A stretch of 64,000 bases of DNA from Stomorhina lunata (lineage: Eukaryota; Arthropoda; Insecta; Diptera; Rhiniidae): the NCBI GenBank assembly GCA_933228675.1, contig OW121744.1, positions 17,824,492 through 17,888,491 on the forward strand, written 5' to 3'. This document shows, piece by piece, positions 1-12,600 of this stretch (position 1 is the first letter of the stretch; each line of letters starts with the position of its first letter). The position numbers and the translations under genes are program-made. The notes below the pieces were generated by a model. That model had not been told where the DNA came from. It saw nothing but the letters and a program-made list of their open reading frames with translations, and did not search any database.

Positions 1-230
1 AGAAAAATTTTCGATATAAAATTTTTTTAGAAAAATTTTTGATGTTAAATTTCTATAAAAATTTTTAATATTAAATTTTTTAAGAAGAATTTACGATTTA
101 AAATTTTAATACAAAAATTTTCGATATTAAATTTTTTTAGAAAAATTTTTGATGTTAAATTTCTTTAAAAATTTTTAATATAAATTTTTTTAAGAAGAAT
201 TTACATTTAAAATTTCTTATAGAAATTTTA
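1..230. repeat. AT-rich ~30-bp tandem satellite in a RanBPM intron
   Basis: The first 230 bases are degenerate tandem units built on 'aaaatttttgatgttaaat' and 'agaagaatttacgat'. They follow the donor of the last visible RanBPM exon (264), so they lie in an intron that continues beyond the window. The style resembles the other AT satellites here, but the unit sequence differs. Confidence 0.7.
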
Positions 231-263
231 AATCGACATAAAACAACTTCTTTAAACATTTAC

Positions 264-3200
264 CATTTGCTGAATGACCATTGTTCTCCATTTCCACATC
301 ATTAAGATAATCGTTATTACTTTTACTTATTGCAGTGGGAGCATCATTGGAAGCTGAACAATGCTCTAATGAACTGAAATTATGTAAATATGTATAAAAT
401 TTAAATATACAATAATTTCGAGCATAAGTTTTTTGTTTTAACTTACGCTTGAGTTTTTATATCATTATCTGTATTTATCACAGTTATGTGGCTTGAGTTC
501 TGTGCATTATTTATTGTTGCCGCATTGGCTGTATTACTGCTACTGTTGGCAGGGCTGGTAGTAGTGGGTGTTGCTGTTGTTGTTACTGCCATATTTGTTG
601 TTAATGTTGAGGCATCGGTAGTTGTACTACCATTACTGTTGTTATTTGGCCCATTACCATTCTGATACGATTTAGTCGATTGTATGACCGAAGTTTGATT
701 TGGAGCAGCAGAGGTTTGGGTTGTTATAGAATTAGTAGTTTTGTTAGCAGATGGAGAAGAAGGGCAGTACTATTGTAAAGTACATGGTCATTGAAGGAGC
801 ACATATACATAGCATTTTGTCCAAGCACACGAACAATCAAAAATGTAATAGATAATTTTAAAGAGATGAAACGAGAAAAAGAAAACGTGAAGAAGAAAAC
901 AAAAAATTAATTTAGAATTCAATAAAATGAAAATTAAAAATAAAAATACCTCAATATCGGAACCATTTATCATCTCGATGAACTGTCTACACTTAAGCAT
1001 AAACCAAAGATTTTTATTATTTTCCAAGAGACCGGGATACAACCGCATTGTCTGATCAATAGCTTGACCCATTTTTCCAGACATGACCAATTTTAGAATT
1101 TCTGAAAAGATTTATAAAATTATATTTCTTTTTTCCAACTAAATATTAAGATTATAACTTACTTTGACGATTTCGTATGGATGACATGTCTTCCCTTTGA
1201 TTTTGTCCTGTTTTTTGTTTTGCGAAAGCCTCGGCCGTTTGACTGTAACCATTATGCACCAAATATGAATTAACCATTCTGTAATTGAAACAAAATATAT
1301 ATGTTCCATATATACATATTTCTTCTTTAAGGAGATTAATTTCTTTTATAGTTTTGAGAAATTACTTTTGTAAAAGTGTTGTGGGATCTCCTTGCTCAGC
1401 AGGCAGCGGGAAATCGTATATAGTTGCTTTAATTTCTCCTCTCATTTGTTTCATCATATCTTCGATTTGATCAAATTTAAAAGGTTCTTGTCCAAAATTA
1501 GCATCAACTTCTTCGCCGGGTGTCTGAAGGCCAACAGTGGGATATAATTTTGTCTAAACGAATTAATTTTTATATTATGATTTTGTTTTATTTTTTTAGA
1601 TGAAATCAATAATAGTTTATAGATATAACGATTTTCATCACATACCGGTATCCGGTATGTACTGGAAATGGTTTGTTTTCAAAACGCTTCTGATATATTT
1701 TTGATTATATATCAAAAATTTCCCAAAAAAATTAAAACTTGAGCTTTCATTTGTTTTGAATTTTTGGGGAAATGGGGAAATTATCACAAAAATAAATCTA
1801 AAATCGGTCTATTTGAAAACGATAGACTTCCATCACGTACCAGATAATAGTCTTTTTTTATATCGAAAAGTTGTATTTTTTCCGTATACCTAGAAAAGTA
1901 TATTCTATTATATATTTCTATGTAGTGAATGCTTCACCCCTATCGCGATTATCATCCCCATGCGAATCGTGTTCCCAAAACATATAAGAAAAAAGTTTTG
2001 GGAACACGATTCCCATGGCAGATGATAATGGTGCTTATGTCTTAGTCTACGAGCTTAAGGTTTCTACAAAAGATTTTTAGTTATTTCTGTTGCGAACTAT
2101 TCGTCTTAATTCGTAAAACGATTTGATGGTTTCTCTAAGAACGGTTCGGCGCCACTTTGTCTGCGGTCTAACTCGTCGTTGTCAGCCTTGCGTTGTCTTG
2201 TCCAATCGAGTGCAGTATGGGGAGGATCATCATGCTGTTTTCTCAAAGTGTGACCAATCCAGCCATATTTTCTCTTTATAATTTCGGTATTGATGTCATG
2301 CTAATGGGTCCACATTAGATATGGTTTTAGGCCACCAGATTGGTAGAATATTCCGAAAGCAACGGTTTATAAAGCTTTGAAATTTTGATTTTATTTCTTT
2401 TGTCATATTTCTGAACCATAGAGAAGGTTATAGTCGCATCGCTTCTGTTAAGCCAACCTTTATTGACTCGTGCTGTAAGTCATCTAATTTTGATTGCATG
2501 TGCTGATGCGATTGTGCGAGCAAAACTATGTTGTCGGCGTATTCCAAAACTTCAAAGCATCCATTCAGACGTCAAATATTTTTAATACACAGTCCAGTAC
2601 AGTAATAAATCTGTGGCTTGGTGCTAAAAGGGCCAATATCAAAAAACTTGTTTTGAGAAAATGTGATTTAAAGTTTTTATTTTCCATATAAACTTCAGTA
2701 ACATTGCCCAGAAAACCCGTTTTAAATTTGGTCTGAATTAAAATATAGATTAGGTGTTGTAACCAATAAAAAATGGTTAAAGTAGGCAATCTTATGCAAT
2801 GATTAACTCAAAACAGCAAAAAATTGACATTGGCCCTTTTAGCACCAAGCCACAGAAATAGCAGAGGTGATAAAAGACATTTCTGCCTTACCACGGATGT
2901 GTATCCGCATTCTAGCAGGTGCACCAACACGAAGGCCGCTTCCCTGTGAATTCTAATGAAGTACGGGGTCTTGTTGCGCTTAAGGCTTTTAATAGCGTTC
3001 TTCACTTTTTGTATCGTCTGTGAATTGTCTGAAATTCCATTGAATAAACTGTTTCATTATGCCCTTCCGTCAATAGTTCCAATAGGACTGTTTAATGTTG
3101 AGTTGAAGTGTTTTATCTAACGTATTTATTGTTCATCCGGGGTTGAGAGATAGGACTGTTGGTGTAGGTAGGTTTGCCACACAACGCCCTTGATATATTG

Positions 3201-6200
3201 TATAAGGGTTCCTGTTGCCTTTACCTCCAGCTGATTCAGCTTGGCTCGCTTGTTCATCTATCCACATTCTCCTGTCCCTGCTTTTAGGTTTTTTTATTTG
3301 ATTGCAGAGATAGCAATATGCTGTACGGAGGACTTTAGCATCTCCATTTTCATTTAAAATTGTTCGTTGTTCCATGTCTCATGTTGCTTGTGTTAGCCAT
3401 TTTTTTTTATAATCTTTAAATCCTAGAGTTTGTTGATCAATCTCATTTTTCGTTCGAGTGACACATCTAGAGATTTCATTAATACATGCATCGCTGTTGT
3501 CTATAATATCTGGAAGCATAACCTTATGGAAGTAAAAAAGGCATTTCGATGATGATCATCAATTTGGTTCTTTGTAACGCCGTTTGGCGATATCCAAGGT
3601 ATTTTATAATGTAATTTATGAGGGAAAATGGTGTCACCGACAAGTTTCTTTTCGCAGCATAGTTTGATCAGACTTTTTCCATTATCGTTTCTTAAAACCA
3701 GTGTTGTTTGAACCTACCTTGTAAAATTCATCTTTGTCGTTTTCAGATTGGGTTTCAGCAGGAGCGTAGGCATTGACAATTATCAAATTACGAGCTTTAG
3801 TCTTAAATTTCATTTATTAGTTAGACTAGTTAGACTTATTTTTCTATTTCTGTTATCCTTGACTCCCAGTGGAGCATAGGGCCTCAAAAATCTATTACAT
3901 AGTTCTTTTTTTTAGCAAATTCTTTATAAAAATGTCAGTTCCTGATACGTTTTTTTAAAAGAAGTCTTCTTTAGTGAGAATATTTTAATTTTCTTACCGG
4001 TAACTCTCTGAAAGCTATACCCAAATCGATGCCATTCTTTGTATAGAAACATGTGTTATTAACGAAATTGACACAACAACCAATTATATCGCCTGTAGTG
4101 AATGTAGGACCATATGACTGACCATGCCCAGATGATGAAAACGAATTACCATCATCGCCGTGATAGCCATAGGATTGTTTTTCCCAACCTTTATAAAAAT
4201 ACAAATAAATAAATCAATATTTTCAAAATATAAATCGGTTTTTGTTTCTTACCTGGCAAACGATTCATACGAAACTGTTGAGCTGTTAAACCGATGCCCA
4301 TGTAACCATTCTTTCCCTTTGAGATAATTTTTACTTCAAAATAATAGATGCCACAGGCTGGTGGTATGGGATGAGCGGTGCGCACCGAAGCTGCATCATT
4401 ACTTTGTTTACCTACTCCTAGGCAAAGTGCAAATAGCGATTTGATGAAATTTGATATGAAAAGATAAACAAAAAATGCATTAAGTTTTAATTTGATATTT
4501 AAAATAAATTATTGTTATATTTAAGAGAAATCGTAAAGAGAGTAACAAAAATCATGAGAACATGTTTAACTATTTGACATTTTGTTTTGAAAATGCTAAC
4601 AGCTGTTTTGTCAATTCAGTAAAAGCACGCGAATATGATTACCAAAAGCAAATGCACATCAAAACAATAGAAAAAGTTGTTTTTGTTTTCAAGGGGAAGT
4701 AGAAAATTAAAGGAAAAACAAAATGTTACTTGGCAAAGAAAATCCTTATGATAGAAAGAGTCAGCTATAGGGTTTCTTAAGAGAAACAGAAGAACTTTCG
4801 TTATATGCATTTTGTGGTTTGTTATTGTCGAAATAAAGTAAACGGGAATAAGGAAAATTATGGCAAAACAAGTAAGAAAGTTTAGAAGGTCTTGTCCGAA
4901 CATTAGATACCTTACATTAAATCAATTCTGTGTACAATTTTTTCACACAATGTCTAGTAAAATTAGAATCGTAACGAAATTAAAAAAAAAAATATATAAA
5001 AATTAAAAAAAAAAATATATATTCTATGTCAAATTTCCAATCCTATCTACTCATTTGAATATGATAGCAACGTTTGTCATTCGTATTCATTCAACTATAG
5101 GCCAAGCAATCTTCTTCTTCTGTTATCCTTGACTCCCAGTGGAGCATAGGGCCTCATTGGCATCGTTTAATAGGGTCGATTTCAACTCTCGAAAGACCAA
5201 AACTCACAAACGCGTTACGGATTATGCTGCTTCATCTGTTATTATGGGTGGTATAAATATTGGGGAATCAGAAACTCTTCATGTTCTAGGCATTGATGTC
5301 CGACTAAACACGTTTTTCAAGTGCCGAAAGAAGCATTCAAGTGTGTCGGCATTTTAAAGCGGTGTAAGACATACTTCACTCCAACTGATCTCCTTATTAT
5401 CTATACCACTTATATCCGACCGAAAATGGAATAGATCTCACGTAGCTTCTTGACCGTGTTCAAGAGAGGACGAAGATGCTTATCGGTGACAGTAGGGTAG
5501 CCAACTCTATTGCCTCATTGGAGCATCGTCGTAATATTGGTTGCGTTTCACTGTTCTATCGCTACTATAATGACATGTGCTCAAATGAAATTAGGGATCT
5601 TTTTTTCATAAACCCGTACATATTTTCGTAGCACACGCAACTCAACAAGGGATAAGCCTTTGTAGTCGATTTTCCAGTGGATCGCACTACGCACTATAGA
5701 GAAAACTCGTTTTTAGCCGCACATGACTTCCTTTATCAGTCTTTCCTCTAACTATGATATCAAAAGGTTCAAATCGTATATCCACAAACACTAGTCTCCC
5801 TATCCTTCTTCCCAAAACCTTTTTTCCTAGTTCCACCACAATGCATATGTATATGTAGGGATCATTCCCTGAGTATTTGTCCAATTAAAAAAATATATAT
5901 TAAATAGAAAAATACGTAAAAAGGGTTTAATTATACTTATTACCTCTATTACTTTCTCGTTTGAAAATAGTTTTAAAATATTAAAATTTATCTAGCATCT
6001 ACCCGAATTTGGCCCGAAAATTTCAATTTTAGCGAAATTCTTCAAATTTAAATCGATGGAACGGCGAAACTGTTCAAGATATCCACCTAATGATTTTTGA
6101 GTTTTATTCTTCCTTTTGTCTGTTTCAACACACTTGTCATTAGATTCTAAATTTGCAATATTTGTTGAACAAAATTTTCGAAAAATTAAAAAATAATTTT

Positions 6201-9200
6201 TGAAACCGACCTGAGAAAAATGTACCATTTTCCAACATAAAAAAGATAAGTAAATTCGATTATATTTAAGCAAAACTGAACTATTTAATACTAACGAGTC
6301 ATTTAATGATAAATCATGTCTTACTTTGAAATTTCTTTATTTACGACATAAAATTTTTGGTGCATATCCTTAGGCGCGTTTTCAGGGACATGAATTTTGG
6401 GAGGAAAAATGGAATAACTCCAAAACCTCTTCATGGATTTTTGTTTTTGACTATTGAAAATAAAGCTGTGTTTTCTTTAATATTCCATTATTTTTTCTTG
6501 TAACAATTGTTGGTTTTTGGTTGAAATTTTTCAAAAATTAAAAAGTAACTAATTTTTTACCATACAAATGGGCTCTTGAACTTTAGACCCGATGTGCTCC
6601 CATAGAACTTTGTAGAACACTTGCACTTGCACAGGCAGTAGAAGTTGTTCTTGAAGTTTTTGAGAGGAAGATTCTACGAAGAATCTTTGGACCAGTTTGG
6701 TTTAACAATGAATATCGACATCGAATGAGCTGTATGAGTAATACGTTGGCTAGGACATGTTGTGCGAATGGACGAAAATACTCCAGCAAGAAAAGTGTTC
6801 GAAAATGATCCTGAGGTAACTTGTAAAAAATGGAAAGACCAAGTAGAGGAAAATCTTTCAAAGCTTGGCCTAGGAAATTGGAGAATATGCGAACAAGGTC
6901 GAAGCGCATGGAACTCTAAAATAAACTTGGCCTTTGACCTTAACAGGTTGTTAATATAGGCCATTTAAGAAAGTAAGTAAAGCGTTTGGACTTGTTGGGC
7001 CATGCTTATAATATATATTGTCATTTAAAAGTTGAAATTTAATTTATTCAAACAAATTTAAAGCCTTTTATTAATATTTTTCTAGATTGCATTGATCTTA
7101 TGGATAGCAATTCATACAAAGAACATGATTTATCTTTAGAGTCTCGAAAACTCTCAGCCGCTTCTTTTTTCAGGCTACTTCCCTCGTTCTAAAAAGAGTT
7201 TCAACTTCAATAACGATTTTAAAGGAACTGATGTTATCACTTCCATATTGGTAATCTTTAGGTTACGAATAAAATTTGTATGTACCTCAATCTAAAATAA
7301 CAAACAACACAAAACGGTATGTAATGTATATACACTCGTAAAATTCAGTACAATATTACTTTTTTAAAGTTACACTGCACTTCCCGTTCAAGTTCATTGC
7401 ACTCACTCACTTTGTTATTGTTGTTTTATTTATTCCTGTCACTTTGCAATATTCAACTCCACTTGGGTGGAGGTTTTAGAAACAAACAAATGGAATGAGA
7501 AATTATTGCCGTATAAACGATTGCAAATGTTTTGCGTTTCAGTAAAGAAAGATAAGTTAGTTCCTAACAATTTCTAAACATTATTTGAAAATCGACATTT
7601 CGAAATTAAAAATCAAATCCAAAAATCCTAAGAAAACGTAAAAATTGCTAAGAAAAATTGTTAGTTAGTTTCAAAGCAACTTGTTGCGTATATACATATC
7701 TATTGTAAAATTTATATTAAAGTTATGCTAAAAAGTATCTACTCACCTTTAAAATGAACACGCAAATTATTCTGTGATAAACCAATTGACAAACACTTGT
7801 CGTGTGGACTCCAGCAACGAGGCAATGGTGTTTCATTTTCGTTAACATTCGGATATAGTAACTTTAGACGATCGACAACTTGGGTACTGGAGCTGGAGGC
7901 AACAACGCCACCACCTAGACCAGATGTAGATGAGCCATGATTACGATCTGACGACATTGTATTGCCAAACATAATATTGTTGTTGGCACCGTTTGAATTC
8001 TGTTGTGTTTTTTGTGTCGGCGATGATGAACGATAACCGTAAGGGTACACGCAAGGATGTTGATACGGATGGGCGTGCAAATGAAATTCACGTGGATTGT
8101 GATAATGATGATCGTAGGACGGTAAATGTTTAGATTCTTCCGTTTCTTGTTGTTGTTGTTGTTGCTGCTGTTGAAGCAATAACGGCAGTGTTGTTGGTGG
8201 TTGTGGCGTTTGTTGTTGCTGCTGTCCCGATGATGAAGGACCAGCCGAACCGGATGCGGAAGTATCTAAATCCTGCTGTTGTGATGTTGTAGCAGCATTA
8301 GCTAGAGCGTCATCATTGCGTAAATTCAAATCCACGTCGAAATCGTTATTATCGTTGTCATCCAAATGTATATCGTTTTGCTGCTGATCTATTTCCTCAC
8401 TGCTAGCTGCCTCCTGCGGATGATAAAGATGAGGATGATGTTGTTGATTTTCAGCGTTCACTTCTAATGGTTGTACAATAACAGCCGAAGCATCAATTGT
8501 TTCAGCAATATCGCTGCTATTTATTTGAGCAGTCAGCTGCTGCTCTTGCTCTTGCTGGGATTGACCCGCCGCCAATTGTTGCTGCAATGAAGCGGATGAT
8601 GATGGTGCGGATTCTATGCTAGATGTTTGCAGTTGTGTGGGTTGTGCTTGTGGTAAAGCTTGATGCTCTTGCTGTTGAGAGGGAATAGAAAAAGAAGTAG
8701 TGGGAATAGGAATTTGCTCATGAATTAATGATAATTGTTGTTGGGATTGTGCTAAGTTAGAGTGAAATGAATGAGATGATACAGATGCAATGGTCGTTGA
8801 TGAAGCGCCGGCCGAACAAAAGGAAGGCGAGGAGAATGTTGTCGAAACAACGTTATTAATTTGGAAATTTAAAGAATTAACTTGATCTTGTAAAACAGAT
8901 TCCGGTAGTGGGGGAAATGACAATGGATTTATTTCATTATTAGCATTGGATTGAGGAAGAGGATTGTTACATAGATAGGAAGAAAATATTACTTGTGAAG
9001 GACTGGCTGATAAAGGCAAATTGGCGATTGATGTAGATGATGATGAGGAAAATGATGGCGGTAAAGAAGAAGCCGACGATGACGTCAATACAGCTAACTG
9101 CTCAGCACCTACCATTGGCTCCTCTCTACCAACCGACGACGAAACAGTCGAAGTTGCTGCTGCACTTGTTGCTGTTGCAATAGCAGAAGTAGTAGCAGTA

Positions 9201-9490
9201 GAACTGGGAGCCATGGTTATTTGCTCTGAAGCCGCTGATGGTGGAGCTGCCGCAGACGCTGCCATTGCCACAGTTGCCGGTGGTTGTAATGGCATCGGTT
9301 CTTCGTTTAAATCATTATCATTACCATCCGCCTCGCCATCTGCCTCATGTTCATCATCGTCTGTCGATCTCATAAATGGTAACATTGGCAAATGGCCTAA
9401 AAGATTGCTACTACTGCTATTATTACTACTTGTCGATGATGCCGAAGCTGATGACGAATTCGGTTGATCGTTATCATTTTCAGCATCCAT
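264..9490 (-). CDS. RanBPM: Ran-binding protein M (RanBP9/10 family), partial, 8 coding exons visible
   Basis: Scaffold protein of the RanBP9/10 family, a subunit of the CTLH/GID ubiquitin ligase complex in animals. Coding exons, minus strand: 9490-7747, 4417-4253, 4188-3998, 1553-1366, 1278-1163, 1101-950, 769-447 and 373-264. All junctions are GT..AG and the phases join without a break, giving about 996 codons. Exon 1 is a low-complexity Ser/Gln/Asn-rich N-terminus (~580 residues, with poly-Q and His-rich tracts). Exons 2-3 hold the SPRY domain (about residues 582-700, GIYYFEVKI...[21 protein letters not shown]). Exon 5 holds LisH ([17 protein letters not shown]). Exons 5-6 hold CTLH ([16 protein letters not shown]...[11 protein letters not shown]). 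Exon 7 is a Thr/Asn-rich linker. The C-terminal CRA region is not seen, so the gene runs off the left edge. The start has A at -3 and precedes the whole poly-Q exon; the 5' UTR is unresolved. Confidence 0.93.
1940..2035. repeat. Hairpin-forming inverted repeat in RanBPM intron
   Basis: An 18-bp perfect inverted repeat (GAATCGTGTTCCCAAAAC at 1964-1981, its complement at 1995-2012) surrounds a 13-base loop. Imperfect pairing extends outward through 'attatcatc' to about 1945 and 2030. It could be the remains of a palindromic MITE or a transcribed hairpin; nothing assigns a function. Confidence 0.6.
2090..3880 (-). pseudogene. Decayed RTE/BovB-like non-LTR retrotransposon fragments
   Basis: Several out-of-frame blocks on the minus strand read as an APE-type LINE. 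Near 3830-3710 is an endonuclease piece ([14 protein letters not shown], then DKDEFYKV). Near 3690-3540 is [15 protein letters not shown] followed by [20 protein letters not shown]. Near 3010-2880 is an RT-like [11 protein letters not shown] segment, and near 2270-2100 a C-terminal [13 protein letters not shown] motif. Stops and frameshifts break every block. The remnant lies in the RanBPM intron between 3998 and 1553, in the same orientation as the host gene, and is itself interrupted by the MITE at 2610-2856. Confidence 0.7.
2610..2856. mobile_element. MITE with ~33-bp terminal inverted repeats
   Basis: The ends at 2610-2642 and 2824-2856 are near-perfect inverted repeats beginning TCTGTGGCTTGGTGCTAAAA and continuing through 'gggccaat'. 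The element is 247 bp with no coding capacity, the form of a non-autonomous DNA transposon. It sits inside the decayed LINE of the RanBPM intron, so it arrived later. I could not define a convincing target-site duplication, so the superfamily is open. Confidence 0.75.
3853..3893 (+). repeat. Interspersed 38-bp LINE-tail segment, copy 1
   Basis: The stretch from 'tctgttatccttgactccc' through 'agtggagcatagggcctc' occurs here and again at 5118-5155 in the same orientation. Each copy borders LINE-derived DNA, so it is probably a conserved non-coding end of a retrotransposon. Confidence 0.55.
5110..5880 (+). pseudogene. Decayed LINE reverse transcriptase C-terminal fragment
   Basis: Broken plus-strand reading frames match the C-terminal part of the LINE ORF at 22435-25338. 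Parallel segments are VDFNSRKTK (VDFNARKTQ there), [16 protein letters not shown] (HKRTADHVTSSVLMGG), KRCKTYF near 5360, then [18 protein letters not shown] near 5460 and [16 protein letters not shown] near 5520. Frameshifts and stops show decay. It lies in the long first RanBPM intron (7746-4418), antisense to the host gene, and is preceded at 5118-5155 by copy 2 of the 38-bp repeat. Confidence 0.8.
6590..6960 (+). pseudogene. RTE-like LINE C-terminal remnant
   Basis: Plus-strand translation gives [20 protein letters not shown] near 6645, a frameshift, then [16 protein letters not shown] and [16 protein letters not shown] near 6760-6870 and a final [14 protein letters not shown]. This Arg/Trp-rich 'GHVVRMDE...WKDQVEEDL' tail is typical of the C-terminus of RTE-related insect LINEs. 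Only the tail remains, in RanBPM intron 1. Confidence 0.7.
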
Positions 9491-10389
9491 TCTATCCTTT
9501 CTCTTTTTATACTTTTGTTTTAAAATTGTAGATAATTACGAGTATCTCTACTTTTGAAGCTAATTTGGAATTATGTTCTTTTTTTCTTGTGATAAATTAT
9601 TTACGTGTCTCTATATTATAAACCCTCAATAATTTCTTTATTTTACAGATATATTAGAAAATTTGTATTTTTTGTTTATTTTCCAATTTTTTGATAAGAA
9701 AATTACGTTCTTTAAAAGTTGTTTAGCGTGGCTTGTGGTTGGTTGATTGGTCGCTTTGATTTGTTGGAATTGTAGAGGGTATGAAATCAATTTGTTTCAA
9801 CTTATTAAAATAATATTTATTATAAGACGACGCAATGCCTGAAAATCGTGTATAATAAAAAAAAAGAAATAAGAAAAATATATTTAATTTTTCTTTTGTT
9901 TTACATATTTGTGCATTAAGATAAATGTTTACAGAATACATTCATTACAATATCAACAATGTGACATCATCACAACCAAATGCCTGATCAGAAACAATGA
10001 TTAGTTTTAGGAAAAAATCACGACTTTTTTCGAATAATTAAATGTTGTTCTCTGCACATTAAAGGAAAAATTATAATAACTATTAGTTAAAAAATGTGTT
10101 AAGATAATTTGAATATGTATATGATGAGGAAACTATCATTGTATATTTCCTTAACTAATTCTTCAATATAACTACTATACTTCTTTTTTTAGGTTATAGG
10201 TTTATCTGTATCGCAATTAAAAAAGGACACATAAAAATGTCTAATTTTGAACAAGACTAAAAAAGTACAAAAATATAATAGATATAGATCAGTTATGCAA
10301 CAGATCAAAAATTTTATTTAAAAAAAGAAGACTTGAAAAGAACCAGAATTAGAACAATATAGAAAATAAATAAAATAGAATAGAACAGA
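9491..10389. other. No recognisable gene; upstream flank of RanBPM
   Basis: AT-rich DNA upstream of the RanBPM start. It should contain 5' UTR or promoter, but no TATA, Inr or splice pattern stands out. Confidence 0.4.
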
Positions 10390-10394
10390 ACAGA

Positions 10395-10627
10395 ATTAGG
10401 CTGAACTGAACTAGAACTAGAACTGAACTAGAACTGAACTAGAACTGAACTAGAACTGAACTAGAACTGAACTAGAACTGAACTAGAACTGAACTAGAAC
10501 TGAACTAGAACTGAACTAGAACTGAACTAGAACTGAACTAGAACTGAACTAGAACTGAACTAGAACTGAACTAGAACTGAACTAGAACTGAACTAGAACT
10601 GAACTAGAACTGAACTAGAACTGAAAT
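10395..10627. repeat. 11-bp minisatellite (gaactagaact)n
   Basis: About 20 tandem copies of the 11-base unit 'gaactagaact', nearly perfect, with degenerate edges on both sides. An exact short array in otherwise unique AT-rich DNA is likely to be length-polymorphic. Confidence 0.9.
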
Positions 10628-10639
10628 AGAACCAAACTA

Positions 10640-11965
10640 GAAATTAAAAAAACTAGAACTAAAAAAAACTAACCTAAAACTGAACTAATATAGATCTAAG
10701 ACAGAAAAGATAATATAACTAAAACTGAACTTAAAGTCCATATCATTACATGGACCTTATCAACTATTCCATGAGAGATCACAAATTTTAGGTGACCTTA
10801 ACGTTTGGAATTCACGATTAAAAAAATATCATGAAAGGATCCAAACTTTATCACAAATTGTGTTCATTAAGTTCCACTGATTCCAAATCTGGCATATAAT
10901 TTATAAAGGAACTGATATAGACAATATAAGAATTACTTGATGTAATATTAAATTTACTCTATTATATAGATATTAATCTTAAAAAAAGAAACATTAAAAA
11001 TATAATTTAAACAAAATATAATTTCTATAAATTTGAATACAATGTGCGCAGTAAATGTGGTCAAGGCTGCAATGACCTAAATTTTTCCGTTTAAAGCAAA
11101 TTTCTATGAAAGACAAGGCACGGGAATAGAAATCGTGTATATCCTGCCATGGAACTTTAAATGCAGTTTAAACAAATGTTTTTGAAGTTAAAATAATTAA
11201 ATTATTCGAAAGATTTAAAAACAAATGCAAGAAAGTAAAATTATGAAACTAATTTGTGTCTACTTACTAAAAAAAAATGGATTTTTCTTTGTTTTCAATT
11301 TCGTTTTGAACTCAAGTATTTTTTGTTTGATTTTCTTGGTAAATTCTTTAAACTTTTGCCCAAATTTATTCGCTTTAATTAATTAACTGACCATTAATAG
11401 TTTTTACTTTGAAATATAGAAATTAAATTTAATAAAATAGAAAAATATTTCTTTATTTTTTTTTATTACTTTTTATAAAATAATTCCAGTCTCTCTGAAC
11501 TCTACTCTAAACTGCACACGAAAAGGAAGACAAAAATCAAGAACGAAAATAAAATATAAGTAAAAACAAAAACATACATACAAATATACACTCTCATTTA
11601 GTCAAGAAGAGTTGCCAGATTGAGGAATAGGATAAGTTATAATCTTAATGATTATAACTTAATGATCGAGTTACCCAGATAGAAATTCGTATTAGATACT
11701 TATATGATGCAAAAACACTATGTTAAAAATTATATATGTTTAACAACATAAATAAATTGTAATTGTAGTTTATTTGAGACTTTTTTTTACAATCATACAT
11801 AAATACAGAATAATTTTTAAATTTAAAAGGGTTGACTTAAAATTGTAATGTTTTGCTTCAATAAAAAGAGTATTTTACAGCAATAGGCTTATCTATATAG
11901 TGTGTGAAAAATTAATTAGTGAAATAGTGAAGTGTTTGCTCCCGACACAACATAAGTAAAAATAT
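10640..11965. other. Intergenic, nothing recognised
   Basis: AT-rich, with no long ORF, motif or clear repeat. Confidence 0.4.
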
Positions 11966-11969
11966 ATAT

Positions 11970-12127
11970 TTTTTTAAAAAGTTTTACTGTAGTAAGATTC
12001 CAATTTAGTACAATCATTTATTATTGTAATAAATAGTTTTTGACAAAAAAAAAGTTGGTGGGGAAACCTTTCCTCTACGCGTTTCGATGGTTGGTTAGAC
12101 CATCTCTTCAGAAGGATTATCCCTAAA
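11970..12127 (-). mobile_element. Hammerhead-bearing Penelope-like terminal repeat fragment, copy 1
   Basis: On the minus strand this ~155-bp block matches the plus-strand block at 36579-36750: hammerhead core, then 'ggtttccccaccaac', 'actatttattacaataata', and 'actacagtaaaacttttt' at the end. Similarity begins at the 5' base of ribozyme stem I and ends just after the CAGTAAAA motif. Hammerheads next to terminal repeats are known from Penelope-like retroelements and retrozymes. No reverse transcriptase lies nearby, so the element class is an inference. Confidence 0.6.
12061..12123 (-). ncRNA. Hammerhead ribozyme motif (copy 1, CUGAAGA core)
   Basis: Read on the minus strand: stem I 5' strand GGGA..CCTT, core CTGAAGA, stem II GATGGT / ACCATC with a 7-base loop, GAAA, short stem III ACGCGT, cleavage triplet GTA, then stem I 3' strand GAGG..TCCC. 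Core position 7 is A instead of the common U, which hammerheads tolerate, and GUA fits the NUH rule. ACGCGT is self-complementary and too short to form a stable hairpin, so a dimeric arrangement is likely. Confidence 0.72.
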
Positions 12128-12213
12128 TTGTTTTAATAAAAACATTTTTAAGATCGGTCGTACAAATTTAAACAAGACTTAAGTGGAGTATTTTCTAAAG
12201 CCTAGCTGAATAA

Positions 12214-12275
12214 TTATACCCTTTACTACCATAGGTGTTTTTATATATAGCCTTATTTGTGCTGATATTCTTAAA
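12214..12275. repeat. Fragment of the 'CCCTTnACnACCATAGG' interspersed repeat
   Basis: 'taccctttactaccatagg' and 'ttatttgtgctgatattc' match the left end of the longer copy at 32966-33750 ('tacccttcaccaccatagg', 'ggtttgtgctgatgtttg'). Only the end is present. Confidence 0.55.
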
Positions 12276-12600
12276 GCAGTTAGAAAAGAAAACCGTATCG
12301 CAGTTATAGCACTTTTTAATAATGAAAAGAAAAAAAGAAAATTTTGAAAACATTCCGCAAACTGGCCATCGTTAGCGTTTTTGTCTACAGGTGCATACAA
12401 TTGTTCGAGGAGGCCGGAGATATAAAACACCGTCCCGATCGAGCCTTCCACGAGCGCAGCTAGTAATCAAAGTCGTGAAAGCAAGAATTCAACCAAATCA
12501 CACAAAAGTCCACGAGTGGTTTTATTAAAGGAGCTTTTAAATAGTGTACAGAACATTTATTGTATACAGCTAAATCCAACCAACTAAAACCTCAGCGACC

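Noticed and set aside
9021..9467. 148-codon plus-strand ORF rich in Ala/Asp/Val
   Set aside because: Antisense shadow of the low-complexity first exon of RanBPM; no independent support.
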